This document shows positions 28,552 through 37,455 of a stretch of DNA of 64,000 nucleotides, piece after piece. Position numbers and translations under genes: made by a program. Origin of the DNA: Prolixibacteraceae bacterium JC049 (GTDB taxonomy: Bacteria > Bacteroidota > Bacteroidia > Bacteroidales > Prolixibacteraceae); the NCBI GenBank assembly GCA_023369685.1, contig SACZ01000005.1, positions 1-64,000 on the forward strand. Reading direction: 5' to 3'. A model generated the notes under the pieces. That model was not told where the DNA came from. It saw only the letters and a program-made list of their open reading frames with translations, and made no database searches. Within the stretch, counting starts at the first letter, position 1. Each line of letters opens with the position of its first letter.

Positions 28552-29907
28552 CTATAGAAGTCCTTTTACAAAAACAAAACCGATAGCCAATGGAGCAACA
28601 ATCTTCACCAAAATCATGAAGATAGAAAGCAGACGATCACTTATGCTGCCTCCCTGATTGATTTCTGCTGCTACTCTATTTCGCTTCAGATACCAACCCA
28701 CAAACAGAGCAATAAACATTCCTCCCAGTGGCAACAATATATTCGATGCAATATGGTCGAGCAAATCAAAGAAGTTATAACCGAAAATTTTCACATCGCT
28801 ATAGATTCCCATCGATAGTGAACACATTACGCCGAATACCGAGGTTAATGCCACAGCCAGAATGGTAGCAACCCGGCGCTTTATTTTAAGTTCTTCGCTA
28901 AAATAGGCAACCACCACTTCCAATATGGAAATAGACGATGTTAAAGCTGCAATAACCAAAAGCAAGAAGAACAGAATGGCAAAAATATAACCACCTGGAA
29001 TCTGGTGGAACACATTCGGTAATGTAATAAATACTAATCCTGGTCCACTACTTGGCTCAATTCCCATGGCAAACACGACCGGAAAAATAGCTACTCCCGC
29101 CAAAAGAGCAATAATAGTATCGGCTGCTGTTACCTGAGCAGCTGTACGAATCAAATTATTATCTTTTTTAATGTACGAGCCATACGTTATTAGCGTTCCC
29201 ATACCCAAACTCAACGAAAAGAAAGCATGACCTAAAGCACTCAACACTCCTTCTCCTGTCAATTTCGAAAAATCGGGCTTAAACAAAAACTCTAAACCAG
29301 CTTTTGCTCCCTCCAATGAAACTGCTTTTATATCGAGATAGATAATAATCAATAGTAAAACAGGCATCAATACTTTCGAGAACTGTTCAATTCCTTTCTG
29401 CACACCTATGATCACAATGGCACCCACCAAAACCATAAATGCCAACTGGAAATATAGCGGAGAAACAGGATCTTCAATAAAAGAGCTAAATAGCGTTTGA
29501 ATATCGCTGGCCGATCGGTTAGCAAAACTATCCTCCACTGCCAACTCCACATAACGCATACTCCAGCCAGCTACCACTCCGTAAAACGACTGAATCATAA
29601 ACGCAGCACCTACTCCTAAAAATCCAACCAATTTCCAATTGGTTCCCGGTGCCAGATGTTTGAACGAGCCAAATGCATTTCTTCGAGCTCCTCTTCCTAC
29701 AATAAATTCGGAAAGCATTATGGGCAATCCAATGGCCAGAATAAAACCTAAGTAAACAAACAAAAATGCAGCACCTCCAAACTCTCCTGTTATATAGGGA
29801 AACTTCCAAATATTCCCTAAACCAACAGCCGAGCCTGCTGCTGCTGCTACAACTCCAAACTTACTCCCAAATGAATCGCGCGATTGTTTACCTAGACCTG
29901 AACTCAT
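28552..29907 (-). CDS. Sodium-dependent transporter, NSS/SNF family
   Basis: 451 residues with about 11 membrane helices, the usual number for bacterial NSS proteins. Helix 1 shows the Na+- and substrate-binding signature AAAGSAVGLGNIWKFPYITGEFGGAAFL. FFSLSLGMGTLITYGSYIK (helix 6 region) is also conserved. Family members import amino acids with Na+. The exact substrate cannot be predicted. It is an inner-membrane protein and a stand-alone gene. Confidence 0.92.
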   Translation of the reverse strand: MSSGLGKQSRDSFGSKFGVVAAAAGSAVGLGNIWKFPYITGEFGGAAFLFVYLGFILAIGLPIMLSEFIVGRGARRNAFGSFKHLAPGTNWKLVGFLGVGAAFMIQSFYGVVAGWSMRYVELAVEDSFANRSASDIQTLFSSFIEDPVSPLYFQLAFMVLVGAIVIIGVQKGIEQFSKVLMPVLLLIIIYLDIKAVSLEGAKAGLEFLFKPDFSKLTGEGVLSALGHAFFSLSLGMGTLITYGSYIKKDNNLIRTAAQVTAADTIIALLAGVAIFPVVFAMGIEPSSGPGLVFITLPNVFHQIPGGYIFAILFFLLLVIAALTSSISILEVVVAYFSEELKIKRRVATILAVALTSVFGVMCSLSMGIYSDVKIFGYNFFDLLDHIASNILLPLGGMFIALFVGWYLKRNRVAAEINQGGSISDRLLSIFMILVKIVAPLAIGFVFVKGLL

Positions 29908-30107
29908 CTTACAATTTTTGCATAAAACAAAAAGAAGAAGCGAACATTCTTAAGCACTTCTTCCAATTCAATTTCAAATTATCACTATTTGAAGCAAAAA
30001 TGCAAAAAACAATTTAAATAACCTGAAACAGTAGCAATCACATTTCGATTTAAATTATACAATTCAGATTGTAATAATAGAGTAAGCAAAAAGAAAAGTT
30101 TCGGACA

Positions 30108-30140
30108 CAAAAAAACCCCGAAGCAATGCTCCGAGGTTTC
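30108..30140 (-). terminator. Terminator of the aldolase gene
   Basis: The 10-bp stem AACCTCGGAG/CTTCGGGGTT with a 5-base loop is followed by seven Ts on the - strand, 24 bases after the aldolase stop codon. Confidence 0.92.
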
Positions 30141-30164
30141 GTATATATAAATCGTTTAATGAGA

Positions 30165-31244
30165 TTATCCGCGGTTGATAGCGTTAAGATCTTCAAACGC
30201 TTTCTCCAAACGAGCAACCATTGATTCCTCAGCTTTACGTAACCATACGCGAGGATCGTAGAATTTCTTATTTGGCTTGTCGTCTCCATCTGGGTTACCA
30301 ATCTGTCCTTGTAGGTAATCGTGATTAGCAGCCTCGAACTGGCGAATACCATCCCAAGTAGCCCACTGAGTATCAGTATCGATATTCATTTTGATTACAC
30401 CGTAACCAATTGCCTCACGAATTTCTTCCAATGAAGAACCCGATCCACCGTGGAATACGAAGTTAACTGGCTTTTCAGCAGTGTTGTGCTTTTCTTGAAT
30501 ATACTTTTGTGAAGCATCCAAAATAGCTGGCTTAAGAACAACGTTACCTGGCTTGTATACACCATGTACGTTACCAAATGAAGCAGCTACAGTGAAGTTA
30601 GGAGATACAGAGCTCAACTGCTCGTATGCATAACATACTTCTTCTGGCTGAGTGTAAAGCAAGTCGTTGTCAACGTCAGAGTTGTCAACACCATCTTCCT
30701 CACCACCAGTGATACCTAACTCAATTTCCAAAGTCATACCCATTTTGCTCATGCGCTCTAGGTACTTTTTAGAAATTTCCATGTTCTCTTCCAAAGTTTC
30801 TTCTGAAAGGTCTAACATGTGTGAGCTAAATAATGGCTTACCAGTTTCAGCAAAATTCTTTTCACTAGCATCTAACAATCCGTCGATCCAAGGAAGTAAT
30901 TTTTTTGCTGCGTGGTCAGTGTGAAGAATTACGTGAATTCCGTAAGCTTCAGCCAAAGTGTGAATATGTTTCGCACCAGCTACTGCTCCTAAAATACCAG
31001 CTTCTTGTCCTTCTAATTTCAATGCTTTACCAGCATTAAATACAGCACCACCATTAGAGAACTGAATGATTACAGGAGAATTTACTTTCTTAGCAGCTTC
31101 CATTACTCCGTTGATAGAGTTAGTACCAACAACGTTTACTGCAGGTAAAGCAAAGTTATTTTCTTTTGCGATTTTGAAAATTTTCGATACATCTTCACCA
31201 GTAACTACACCTGGCTTAATGTCAGCAAATAATTTTTCGCTCAT
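30165..31244 (-). CDS. fbaA: Class II fructose-bisphosphate aldolase
   Basis: 359 residues, the same length as Escherichia coli FbaA. The zinc and catalytic stretch VILHTDHAAKKLLPW is at about 105-120. ELGITGGEEDGVDN, FGNVHGVYKPGNV, FHGGSGSSLEEI and VIKMNIDTDTQWA are the later class IIA motifs. It interconverts fructose 1,6-bisphosphate with the two triose phosphates in glycolysis and gluconeogenesis. It is a single gene with its own -7 promoter element (31308-31315) and terminator. GAPDH lies elsewhere in the window. Confidence 0.97.
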   Translation of the reverse strand: MSEKLFADIKPGVVTGEDVSKIFKIAKENNFALPAVNVVGTNSINGVMEAAKKVNSPVIIQFSNGGAVFNAGKALKLEGQEAGILGAVAGAKHIHTLAEAYGIHVILHTDHAAKKLLPWIDGLLDASEKNFAETGKPLFSSHMLDLSEETLEENMEISKKYLERMSKMGMTLEIELGITGGEEDGVDNSDVDNDLLYTQPEEVCYAYEQLSSVSPNFTVAASFGNVHGVYKPGNVVLKPAILDASQKYIQEKHNTAEKPVNFVFHGGSGSSLEEIREAIGYGVIKMNIDTDTQWATWDGIRQFEAANHDYLQGQIGNPDGDDKPNKKFYDPRVWLRKAEESMVARLEKAFEDLNAINRG

Positions 31245-31307
31245 AATCTTTATTTAATAAGGAATAATTCAATAATAATCTAATAGTTAGCCTTTTCACA
31301 GGCAGTG

Positions 31308-31315
31308 CAAATGTA
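31308..31315 (-). promoter_or_regulatory. -7 element (TACATTTG) of the aldolase gene
   Basis: It matches TAnnTTTG exactly on the - strand, about 64 bases upstream of the fbaA start, within an AT-rich leader. The -33 region is T-rich without an exact TTG. Confidence 0.6.
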
Positions 31316-31424
31316 AAAATAAAAACCGAAAAAAGATGTTTTTTAACACAATTTACACTTTCCCTTAAGATTCAGTTAAGTAACCATCAGGGGCTTGCGT
31401 TTCCATTGGCTTTACTCTTAATTT

Positions 31425-33761
31425 TTAGAAAGGATATCCAATGGCAAAAGAGAAGTTGTAATCATCCTTGGTAAACTTTCTGTTGGCCGGAATCCAACGT
31501 TCACCACGAGGCAATGCCGGATCTCTTAGTTTAAGTCCCCAGTCCAATCGGAAAACGAAATACGATAAATTCACACGAACGCCCATTCCGGAGCCTACGG
31601 CAATCTGATTCATGAATTTATCCAGCTTAAATGCTGTCTGTACACTCTCATTTCCTGCAACACCATTGTACTCATCATCGATGGTCCATATATTTCCAGC
31701 ATCTAAGAATAAAGCTCCTTCCAACTTCCAGAACATCTTGAATCGATATTCCACATTGGTCTCTAATTTTATATCACCCGTCTGGTTAGGATAATCGTCT
31801 GCTCCTGCTTTATAATTTCCAGGACCTAAACTACGAATACTCCAGGCACGAATACCATTGGCACCACCAGTAAAATATCGCTTTTCGAATGGTAATACCG
31901 ACGAGTTACCATAAGGCACTCCAATTCCGGCAAAAGCTCTTACCACAATAGTATTGGTTTTATCTAACACATACCCATGACGAAATTCGATATCGGCTTT
32001 TAAATATTGAGAGAAAGGAGTTTTAAATAGATGATAAGCATTCTCATCGCTTACACCACTCACCTTCTTCTTACTACTTCCCAGAATATTACTGGCAGCC
32101 GACAAAATATTACCAGCCGACTCTACTCCAAATCGGAAATAAGAATAACTTCTCATCTGTGGAGAAATCTGAGTATTGTAGGTGTAACTATAATTGGTAG
32201 CCGAAATAAGGTGATCGATATAACTGTTTCGAATATTTAGATCTCTAATTTGATTCAAGAAGTTCTCGTTCACTTTAGGAAGGTTCACTACGTTAAAATC
32301 CAACAAATTAATCCTATGCTGAATAAAACGCGACGAACGCCACTTGTATCCAAATCGTGCAGCAGCAATAGTTCTTGTATAATCCGGACGTTTCTGGAAA
32401 TTATACGATAAACTCATTGTTGTATTTGGTGTAGTATACTTAAACGATTTTAATTTTACATAGGGAGCAAAAAACTTCGGAATGGTTAAACTTGCATCTA
32501 CTCCAATTTCGTTGGTATTGAAAGCGGTGGTTTCATCATTCACCGTTGTGCTTTTCTTTTCGACTCCACCTTTCAGGTTCACATTGAAAATTTCAGCTCC
32601 TCCAAACAAGTTCTTATGTCCATATTGCAAGGTTCCTCCCACTCCCATGTCGCCCGATGAGTTTGTCCACTCCAAATTCACCGAATAATTCTGTCTGGTT
32701 AACGGCGACAATTGAATCTTACAATTCAACAGTTCGTTTCCTAAGCTATCCAATTCATTGGCATTTTCGAAAAGGATATTCACAAACCGATACTGACGAA
32801 TAGCAGCTAGCGAATTATAGGTTCTCTCTACATTCTTCTGAGAGAACAACTCATCGTTCTTCAGAAAAATAGCATTGGTTAGAACATCTGGCTTTACCCT
32901 TAGTTTCTTCTTATAAAATAGCTTTACGCCATCGTATAAAATACTATCTAAACTTCCATTATTTACTTGTTCTCCCCGTTTAAAATCGGTGAACAATGTA
33001 ACATTCTTAATTCTCGCTTTTCGGTATGGAATTGCTTTACCATTATTATCCAGCAACTCTTTCACCCGCCATTTAAAATCTACCACATTCCCTGCAAAAG
33101 CACTATCAGCCGACACTGAGATCATATCTGGCCCGAAGTTATAAAAGCCACTATCGCGAATATCGCGCGACAAATTTTCGCACTCATCTTTCAGCGACTC
33201 AATATCGAATCTTTTCCCCTGTTTATTTTCATCGGACAATTTGTGCTTGCGCATTATGGAGTCAATACGCGCATCTGCAATGTCATAATCGATATTTCGA
33301 ATTAAATAAGGTTTGCCTGCTTTAATGTTATAGATTACATCCAGCTTTTTTCCTTTTCTGTGCTTAATTACCGTATCAGTAATCTGCACCTGATAAAAAC
33401 CTTTGTTCTGGAAATATGATTTTAGATTTTTTACTGTTCTTTCGGTATAATAATCTTCATAAATAACCGGCTCTTCTCCCATTCGCTTCAACCAATCATT
33501 CTCCTTCTTTTTCGAAGACAAATTATATAGCCCCAACTTTACGCGTGCTATACCCAATATTTTAGCATTCGGCTTTTGTCGAATAAATCGATTTAAATCA
33601 ATTTGCTTTATCTCTTTCGTGTCTAACTTTATTTCAACATCGTCTACTAAATATTTTCCCTCAGGAACAAAGCGAGTAGAACGGCAACTGCTGAACATTA
33701 AAACAATAGCCATAACAGCTATTGCTAACGAAAGTCTTCTATATCTATTTAGTTTCTGCAA
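31425..33761 (-). CDS. BamA/TamA-family outer-membrane lipoprotein (TamL-like)
   Basis: 778 residues from a TTG at 33761. A longer frame opens at 33845, but that would leave only 14 bases to the divergent methyltransferase start and would include the gene's own promoter. The chosen start gives a normal lipoprotein signal (LSLAIAVMAIVLMFSSC) with the lipobox Cys at about residue 26. POTRA-like domains cover about 35-360 (VKNLKSYFQNKGFYQVQI, ERTYNSLAAIRQYRFVNI). The rest is an Omp85 barrel with the conserved late motifs FPFEKRYFTGGANGIRAWSIRSLGPG and FFRLDWG-like strands, ending in a Phe (IGYPF) as usual for outer-membrane barrels. It probably serves outer-membrane protein assembly, like the lipidated TamA homologues of Bacteroidota. 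The start remains uncertain, with TTG at 33779 as an alternative. Confidence 0.88.
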   Translation of the reverse strand: MQKLNRYRRLSLAIAVMAIVLMFSSCRSTRFVPEGKYLVDDVEIKLDTKEIKQIDLNRFIRQKPNAKILGIARVKLGLYNLSSKKKENDWLKRMGEEPVIYEDYYTERTVKNLKSYFQNKGFYQVQITDTVIKHRKGKKLDVIYNIKAGKPYLIRNIDYDIADARIDSIMRKHKLSDENKQGKRFDIESLKDECENLSRDIRDSGFYNFGPDMISVSADSAFAGNVVDFKWRVKELLDNNGKAIPYRKARIKNVTLFTDFKRGEQVNNGSLDSILYDGVKLFYKKKLRVKPDVLTNAIFLKNDELFSQKNVERTYNSLAAIRQYRFVNILFENANELDSLGNELLNCKIQLSPLTRQNYSVNLEWTNSSGDMGVGGTLQYGHKNLFGGAEIFNVNLKGGVEKKSTTVNDETTAFNTNEIGVDASLTIPKFFAPYVKLKSFKYTTPNTTMSLSYNFQKRPDYTRTIAAARFGYKWRSSRFIQHRINLLDFNVVNLPKVNENFLNQIRDLNIRNSYIDHLISATNYSYTYNTQISPQMRSYSYFRFGVESAGNILSAASNILGSSKKKVSGVSDENAYHLFKTPFSQYLKADIEFRHGYVLDKTNTIVVRAFAGIGVPYGNSSVLPFEKRYFTGGANGIRAWSIRSLGPGNYKAGADDYPNQTGDIKLETNVEYRFKMFWKLEGALFLDAGNIWTIDDEYNGVAGNESVQTAFKLDKFMNQIAVGSGMGVRVNLSYFVFRLDWGLKLRDPALPRGERWIPANRKFTKDDYNFSFAIGYPF

Positions 33762-33786
33762 CTTACTTTCTTTTTTCAAATTGTCG

Positions 33787-33817
33787 TAAAGATACAATGG
33801 AGAATAATCTTTATCAA
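33787..33817 (-). promoter_or_regulatory. Promoter of the TamL-like gene
   Basis: TTG (33815-33817) and TATCTTTA (33787-33794) lie 20 bases apart on the - strand, one base off the -7 consensus. It places the transcript start near 33780, downstream of the earliest in-frame start codon. Confidence 0.6.
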
Positions 33818-33829
33818 TAGTAAAATAAA

Positions 33830-33837
33830 TACCTTTG
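33830..33837 (+). promoter_or_regulatory. -7 element (TACCTTTG) of the SpoU methyltransferase gene
   Basis: It matches TAnnTTTG exactly, 22 bases before the start codon. Its -33 region would overlap that of the divergent TamL-like promoter. Confidence 0.65.
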
Positions 33838-33859
33838 CAACGCAATCAAATCAAAAATC

Positions 33860-34609
33860 ATGCTAAGCAAGAACAAACTTAAATATCTTCGCTCTTTAGC
33901 TCGAAAAAAAAATAGAGATAATGAATCGGTTTTCATTGCTGAAAACGACAAATTAGTGGCCGATTTATTGGATGCAGGCTTAAAGCCCAACTACATTTGC
34001 GCTACAGAAGAGTTTGTTCATGTAAAGTTCGATGGAGACAGAGTTGCGCAGGAAGAGCTAAATAAGGTTAGTCAATTAAAGACACCACAAAATGTTTTGG
34101 CTGTATTTCCTCAGTTAAAACATACATTTAGTCCAGAACAGTTAAATGGGAAATTAACTCTTGCTCTCGACTCTATTCAAGATCCGGGAAACATGGGCAC
34201 AATCATTCGATTGGCCGACTGGTTTGGTATTGAGTACATCATTTGCTCTAAAACGACAGTCGATATTTACAATCCCAAAGTTATTCAGGCTACCATGGGA
34301 GCTATTGCCAGAGTAAAAGTTGTATATACCGATTTAGAAGAATTATTATCCAACCCTGAACTTGCCGAAATACCGAAGTACGCTACTACTCTCGATGGTC
34401 AGAATATTTACGACCAAACACTAAATAACGAAGCAATTCTGATTATGGGCAACGAAGGCAAAGGAGTTTCTCCAGAAGTAGCCCAATTGGTTTCTCACAA
34501 ACTATACATTCCTAGTTATCCGGCCAATGTTCCAACTTCAGAATCGTTGAATGTAGCTATTGCAACAGCTGTAGCATGTGCAGAGTTTAGAAGAGTAGCC
34601 GGGAGTTAA
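33860..34609 (+). CDS. TrmH/SpoU family RNA 2'-O-methyltransferase
   Basis: 249 residues. The N-terminal substrate-binding part (about 1-95) is followed by the SPOUT knot domain with motif 1 LALDSIQDPGNMGTIIRLADWF (about 107-127), motif 2 ILIMGNEGKGVS and motif 3 IPSYPANVPTSESLNVAIATAVACAEFRR. The Asn and Arg of motif 1 and Ser/Asn of motif 3 needed for S-adenosylmethionine binding and 2'-O-methyl transfer are present. It modifies rRNA or tRNA ribose; the exact target is unknown. Its stop codon overlaps the convergent cupin gene by four bases. Confidence 0.93.
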   Translation: MLSKNKLKYLRSLARKKNRDNESVFIAENDKLVADLLDAGLKPNYICATEEFVHVKFDGDRVAQEELNKVSQLKTPQNVLAVFPQLKHTFSPEQLNGKLTLALDSIQDPGNMGTIIRLADWFGIEYIICSKTTVDIYNPKVIQATMGAIARVKVVYTDLEELLSNPELAEIPKYATTLDGQNIYDQTLNNEAILIMGNEGKGVSPEVAQLVSHKLYIPSYPANVPTSESLNVAIATAVACAEFRRVAGS

Positions 34610-34923
34610 TCTTTTTTTCTCGCTTTTTCAAGAATCAAAAGCCAACACTCTTCTTTGGCTCTAAGGTTATGGTCTACCCCACGAGCCACCACAAAAATTT
34701 CATTTTCTGTCAATGGAATTATTTCGTCGCGCAGTTGTACTTCCATTTCCCCTTTTACAACCATAAACATTTCGTCTTCCCGTTTATGATTATGCCATAA
34801 AAATTCGCCTTGAATTTTAGATATTTTAATCAAGTGGTCATTTACCTCCCCCACAACTTTGGGCGACCAGTGATCAAAAATTTGATCGAAAAGTTCAGGT
34901 AGATTTTTTTTTCGGTTCATCAC
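34606..34923 (-). CDS. Single-domain cupin protein
   Basis: 105 residues forming one cupin barrel. Motif 1 is FLWHNHKREDEMFMVVKGEMEV (about 41-62) with the His-x-His and Glu metal ligands, and motif 2 is NEIFVVARGVDHNLRAKEE with the last His. Small cupins of this type bind a metal and act as enzymes or ligand sensors; no specific reaction can be assigned. The stop codon overlaps that of the opposite-strand methyltransferase gene by four bases. Confidence 0.85.
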   Translation of the reverse strand: MMNRKKNLPELFDQIFDHWSPKVVGEVNDHLIKISKIQGEFLWHNHKREDEMFMVVKGEMEVQLRDEIIPLTENEIFVVARGVDHNLRAKEECWLLILEKARKKD

Positions 34924-34955
34924 TAGCTTTTGGTTTCATATAGAAACAAAAATAG

Positions 34956-36515
34956 CTATTTTCCATACAAATGCACTACCTGTTCGGCACAACGTTCACC
35001 ATCCATTGCCGATGATACTATTCCCCCTGCATAACCAGCACCTTCGCCACATGGAAATAGTCCTTTGGCAGCCACATGCTCAAGCGTTTCTATATCGCGA
35101 GGTATTCGCACCGGAGAAGATGTTCGGGATTCTACCCCCATCACCATCGCCTCGTTGGTTAAGAATCCTTTGGCTCTGCGCCCCATTTGCTCGAATCCTT
35201 TTCTCAGACGTTTAGATATCATATCTGGTAACCATTCATGCATCGGAGAACTCACATTTCCTGGTCGGAATGATGATTTTGGCAAAGTGGTAGAAAGATC
35301 ACCTTCTACAAAATCAACCAATCGCTGCCCCGGCGCAAGCTGTGTGTTCCCAGCCATTTTATACGATAAACGCTCTAACTTTTGCTGAAACTGCAAACCG
35401 GCAAATTCTCTGAAGTGTCCAAACTGTTTCAGATCTTCAGGACGAACTTCAACAACAATACCTGAATTGGCAAAAGCAGTATTACGTCCCGATGGCGACA
35501 TTCCATTCACCACATGTTCATCGGGCGAAGTAGCTGCTGGAACAATTACACCTCCCGGACACATACAGAATGAATAAACTCCGCGCCCGTTCACTTGCTC
35601 AACGAAAGAATAAGCTGCCGCAGGCAGGTATTTTCCTCTGGATGCTCTGTGGTATTGAATAGAATCAATTAACTCTTGCGGATGCTCTACTCGCACTCCT
35701 ACAGCAAAAGACTTTGCTTCCAGAGAGATGCCTTTCTTATTCAGTAGTTCGTATATATCACGAGCCGAATGACCTGTAGCCAAAATCACGGCCTCTCCTT
35801 CCAATCGATCGCCCGATGCCAACTCTACTCCTGTCAATCGATCGCCTTTCGATATTAAATCAACCACACGACTATTGAATAATACTTCTCCGCCTGCATC
35901 TAAAATCGATTCTCTGATATGAGTAATTACTCGTGGTAACACGTTGGTACCAATATGCGGATGAGCATCAATCAAGATATCATCCTGAGCGCCATGAAAA
36001 TGTAATACCTCTAATATCCGGCGTATATCACCCCTCTTCTTCGATCGGGTATATAGTTTGCCATCGGAAAAAGTTCCTGCTCCACCTTCTCCAAAACCAT
36101 AATTCGAATCCGGATCTACTTTATGATCGCGATGAATAGCTGCGATATCGCGTTTTCTATCACTAACCGATTTGCCTCGCTCCACCACAATTGGCTTCAT
36201 TCCTAGCTCAATCAAACGAAGTGCAGCAAAAAGTCCTGCCGGACCCGCCCCTACCACAATCACCGGTTTCTTTTTTGAAACATCGGGATAAGTAAAACTG
36301 GCACCTTGTTTCTTAGGTTCTTCTCCGCCCCAATAAACTTCTAAGCCAAGGTTAATCTTAATATTCCGACTACGTGCATCAATAGATCGACGTTTAATTA
36401 CGATTGCATCAATATCTTCCATGGCAATGCCCAACTTACGAGCAACCAATGGACGTAGAAAAAATGTATCTGAAGCCTGCTTAGGATTAACACTTAAGCT
36501 TAATTCTTTAATCAT
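34956..36515 (-). CDS. FAD-dependent oxidoreductase, COG2509 type
   Basis: 519 residues from the ATG at 36515 (MIKELSLSVNPKQAS), the usual family start. A GTG 33 bases upstream is possible but adds residues without family support. An N-terminal alpha/beta domain (about 1-80) precedes the dinucleotide-binding motif VVGAGPAGLFAALRLIELG (about 85-103). NYGFGEGGAGTFSDGKLYTR and the end LFPCGEGAGYAGGIVSSAMDG are COG2509 hallmarks. It is a cytoplasmic flavoprotein, and its substrate is not established. Confidence 0.9.
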   Translation of the reverse strand: MIKELSLSVNPKQASDTFFLRPLVARKLGIAMEDIDAIVIKRRSIDARSRNIKINLGLEVYWGGEEPKKQGASFTYPDVSKKKPVIVVGAGPAGLFAALRLIELGMKPIVVERGKSVSDRKRDIAAIHRDHKVDPDSNYGFGEGGAGTFSDGKLYTRSKKRGDIRRILEVLHFHGAQDDILIDAHPHIGTNVLPRVITHIRESILDAGGEVLFNSRVVDLISKGDRLTGVELASGDRLEGEAVILATGHSARDIYELLNKKGISLEAKSFAVGVRVEHPQELIDSIQYHRASRGKYLPAAAYSFVEQVNGRGVYSFCMCPGGVIVPAATSPDEHVVNGMSPSGRNTAFANSGIVVEVRPEDLKQFGHFREFAGLQFQQKLERLSYKMAGNTQLAPGQRLVDFVEGDLSTTLPKSSFRPGNVSSPMHEWLPDMISKRLRKGFEQMGRRAKGFLTNEAMVMGVESRTSSPVRIPRDIETLEHVAAKGLFPCGEGAGYAGGIVSSAMDGERCAEQVVHLYGK

Positions 36516-36695
36516 TTGGTGGAAATTTAAATACTTCGTCACAAACACTTACGCATTTTCACGAAGCCGGATTTCTAAGTTAACTGATATTCAATCTACA
36601 AATTTTGGAACATGCTTTACCCAACATTTGTTTTCAGCTAATGTTTTTATTTTGAATTACCTACCCTACTAATAAATGGGAAGAAGAAAAAGGGA

Positions 36696-37403
36696 TTACT
36701 CGAAAAAGAAGCTAAGAGTAACCATACTTGCATTTAACGACTTAAAAGCATCGTGATAGTCAGGTACCTGTTTTGTTGGGTCTGGAGTATCTCCTAATAG
36801 GTTATTTATACCCAACGAGAACTTCAACTCTGTTCCATATCGAAAGAATTGGAAATAGTAATCTAACCCAATACCTGCTTCTAGGAACAAATTATGTCTG
36901 CTTAACTGTACCATGTCATCGTCGCGTTTCTTGGCAATATCAAATCGATAAGCGACACCTGCCATAAAGTAAGGACGATAGTTATTTATCCTTCGGGTTT
37001 TCACCTTTAGGTTTAATGGAAGCTCCACATAGGTCGACTTTCGGGTAAATTGCTCTTTCGATCCTGCTCCGATTGGATCGGGACCTTGCCCGTTAAACTT
37101 TATAACACGCTCTCCTAGTGCCAAGCCCGGAAGCGCTCTTAAGTTCATGTAACGATTAATTCGTAAACTGGCAATCAGCCCTGCAGCAAATCCCCAGTTC
37201 ATTCCGGTAATATCACCTCTAATCTGACTTGTAGGATTGAATTCAGCATCAATGTCCATCCCAACAATTCCTAAGCGATATCCAAAGTGAAGTGGCTTTT
37301 GATCGAAAGTAGTCAGGTTTTGTACTACTCGTGATTGTGCCCAACTGTTGGATGCCAATGCTACCAAAATAATTACCCAGGCGTATTTTTTTAATCGAAA
37401 CAT
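36696..37403 (-). CDS. porT: PorT family outer-membrane beta-barrel, T9SS component
   Basis: 235 residues with a signal peptide (cleavage after SNSWA, about residue 22) and an eight-strand barrel pattern ending in a terminal aromatic strand (SLFFFE-like, last residues VTLSFFFE). KSTYVELPLNLKVKTRR and YRPYFMAGVAYRFDIAKK match the PorT/SprT type. PorT is required for type IX secretion and gliding in other Bacteroidota, and it is commonly found next to ubiE, as here (53-base spacing). The organism also encodes a T9SS client (45654-54005). The assignment rests on both sequence pattern and synteny. Confidence 0.85.
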   Translation of the reverse strand: MFRLKKYAWVIILVALASNSWAQSRVVQNLTTFDQKPLHFGYRLGIVGMDIDAEFNPTSQIRGDITGMNWGFAAGLIASLRINRYMNLRALPGLALGERVIKFNGQGPDPIGAGSKEQFTRKSTYVELPLNLKVKTRRINNYRPYFMAGVAYRFDIAKKRDDDMVQLSRHNLFLEAGIGLDYYFQFFRYGTELKFSLGINNLLGDTPDPTKQVPDYHDAFKSLNASMVTLSFFFE

Positions 37404-37455
37404 GAATCTCTTTTTCTTTGAAAACGCGATATTACAAAATTATTGCCTCAATGAG

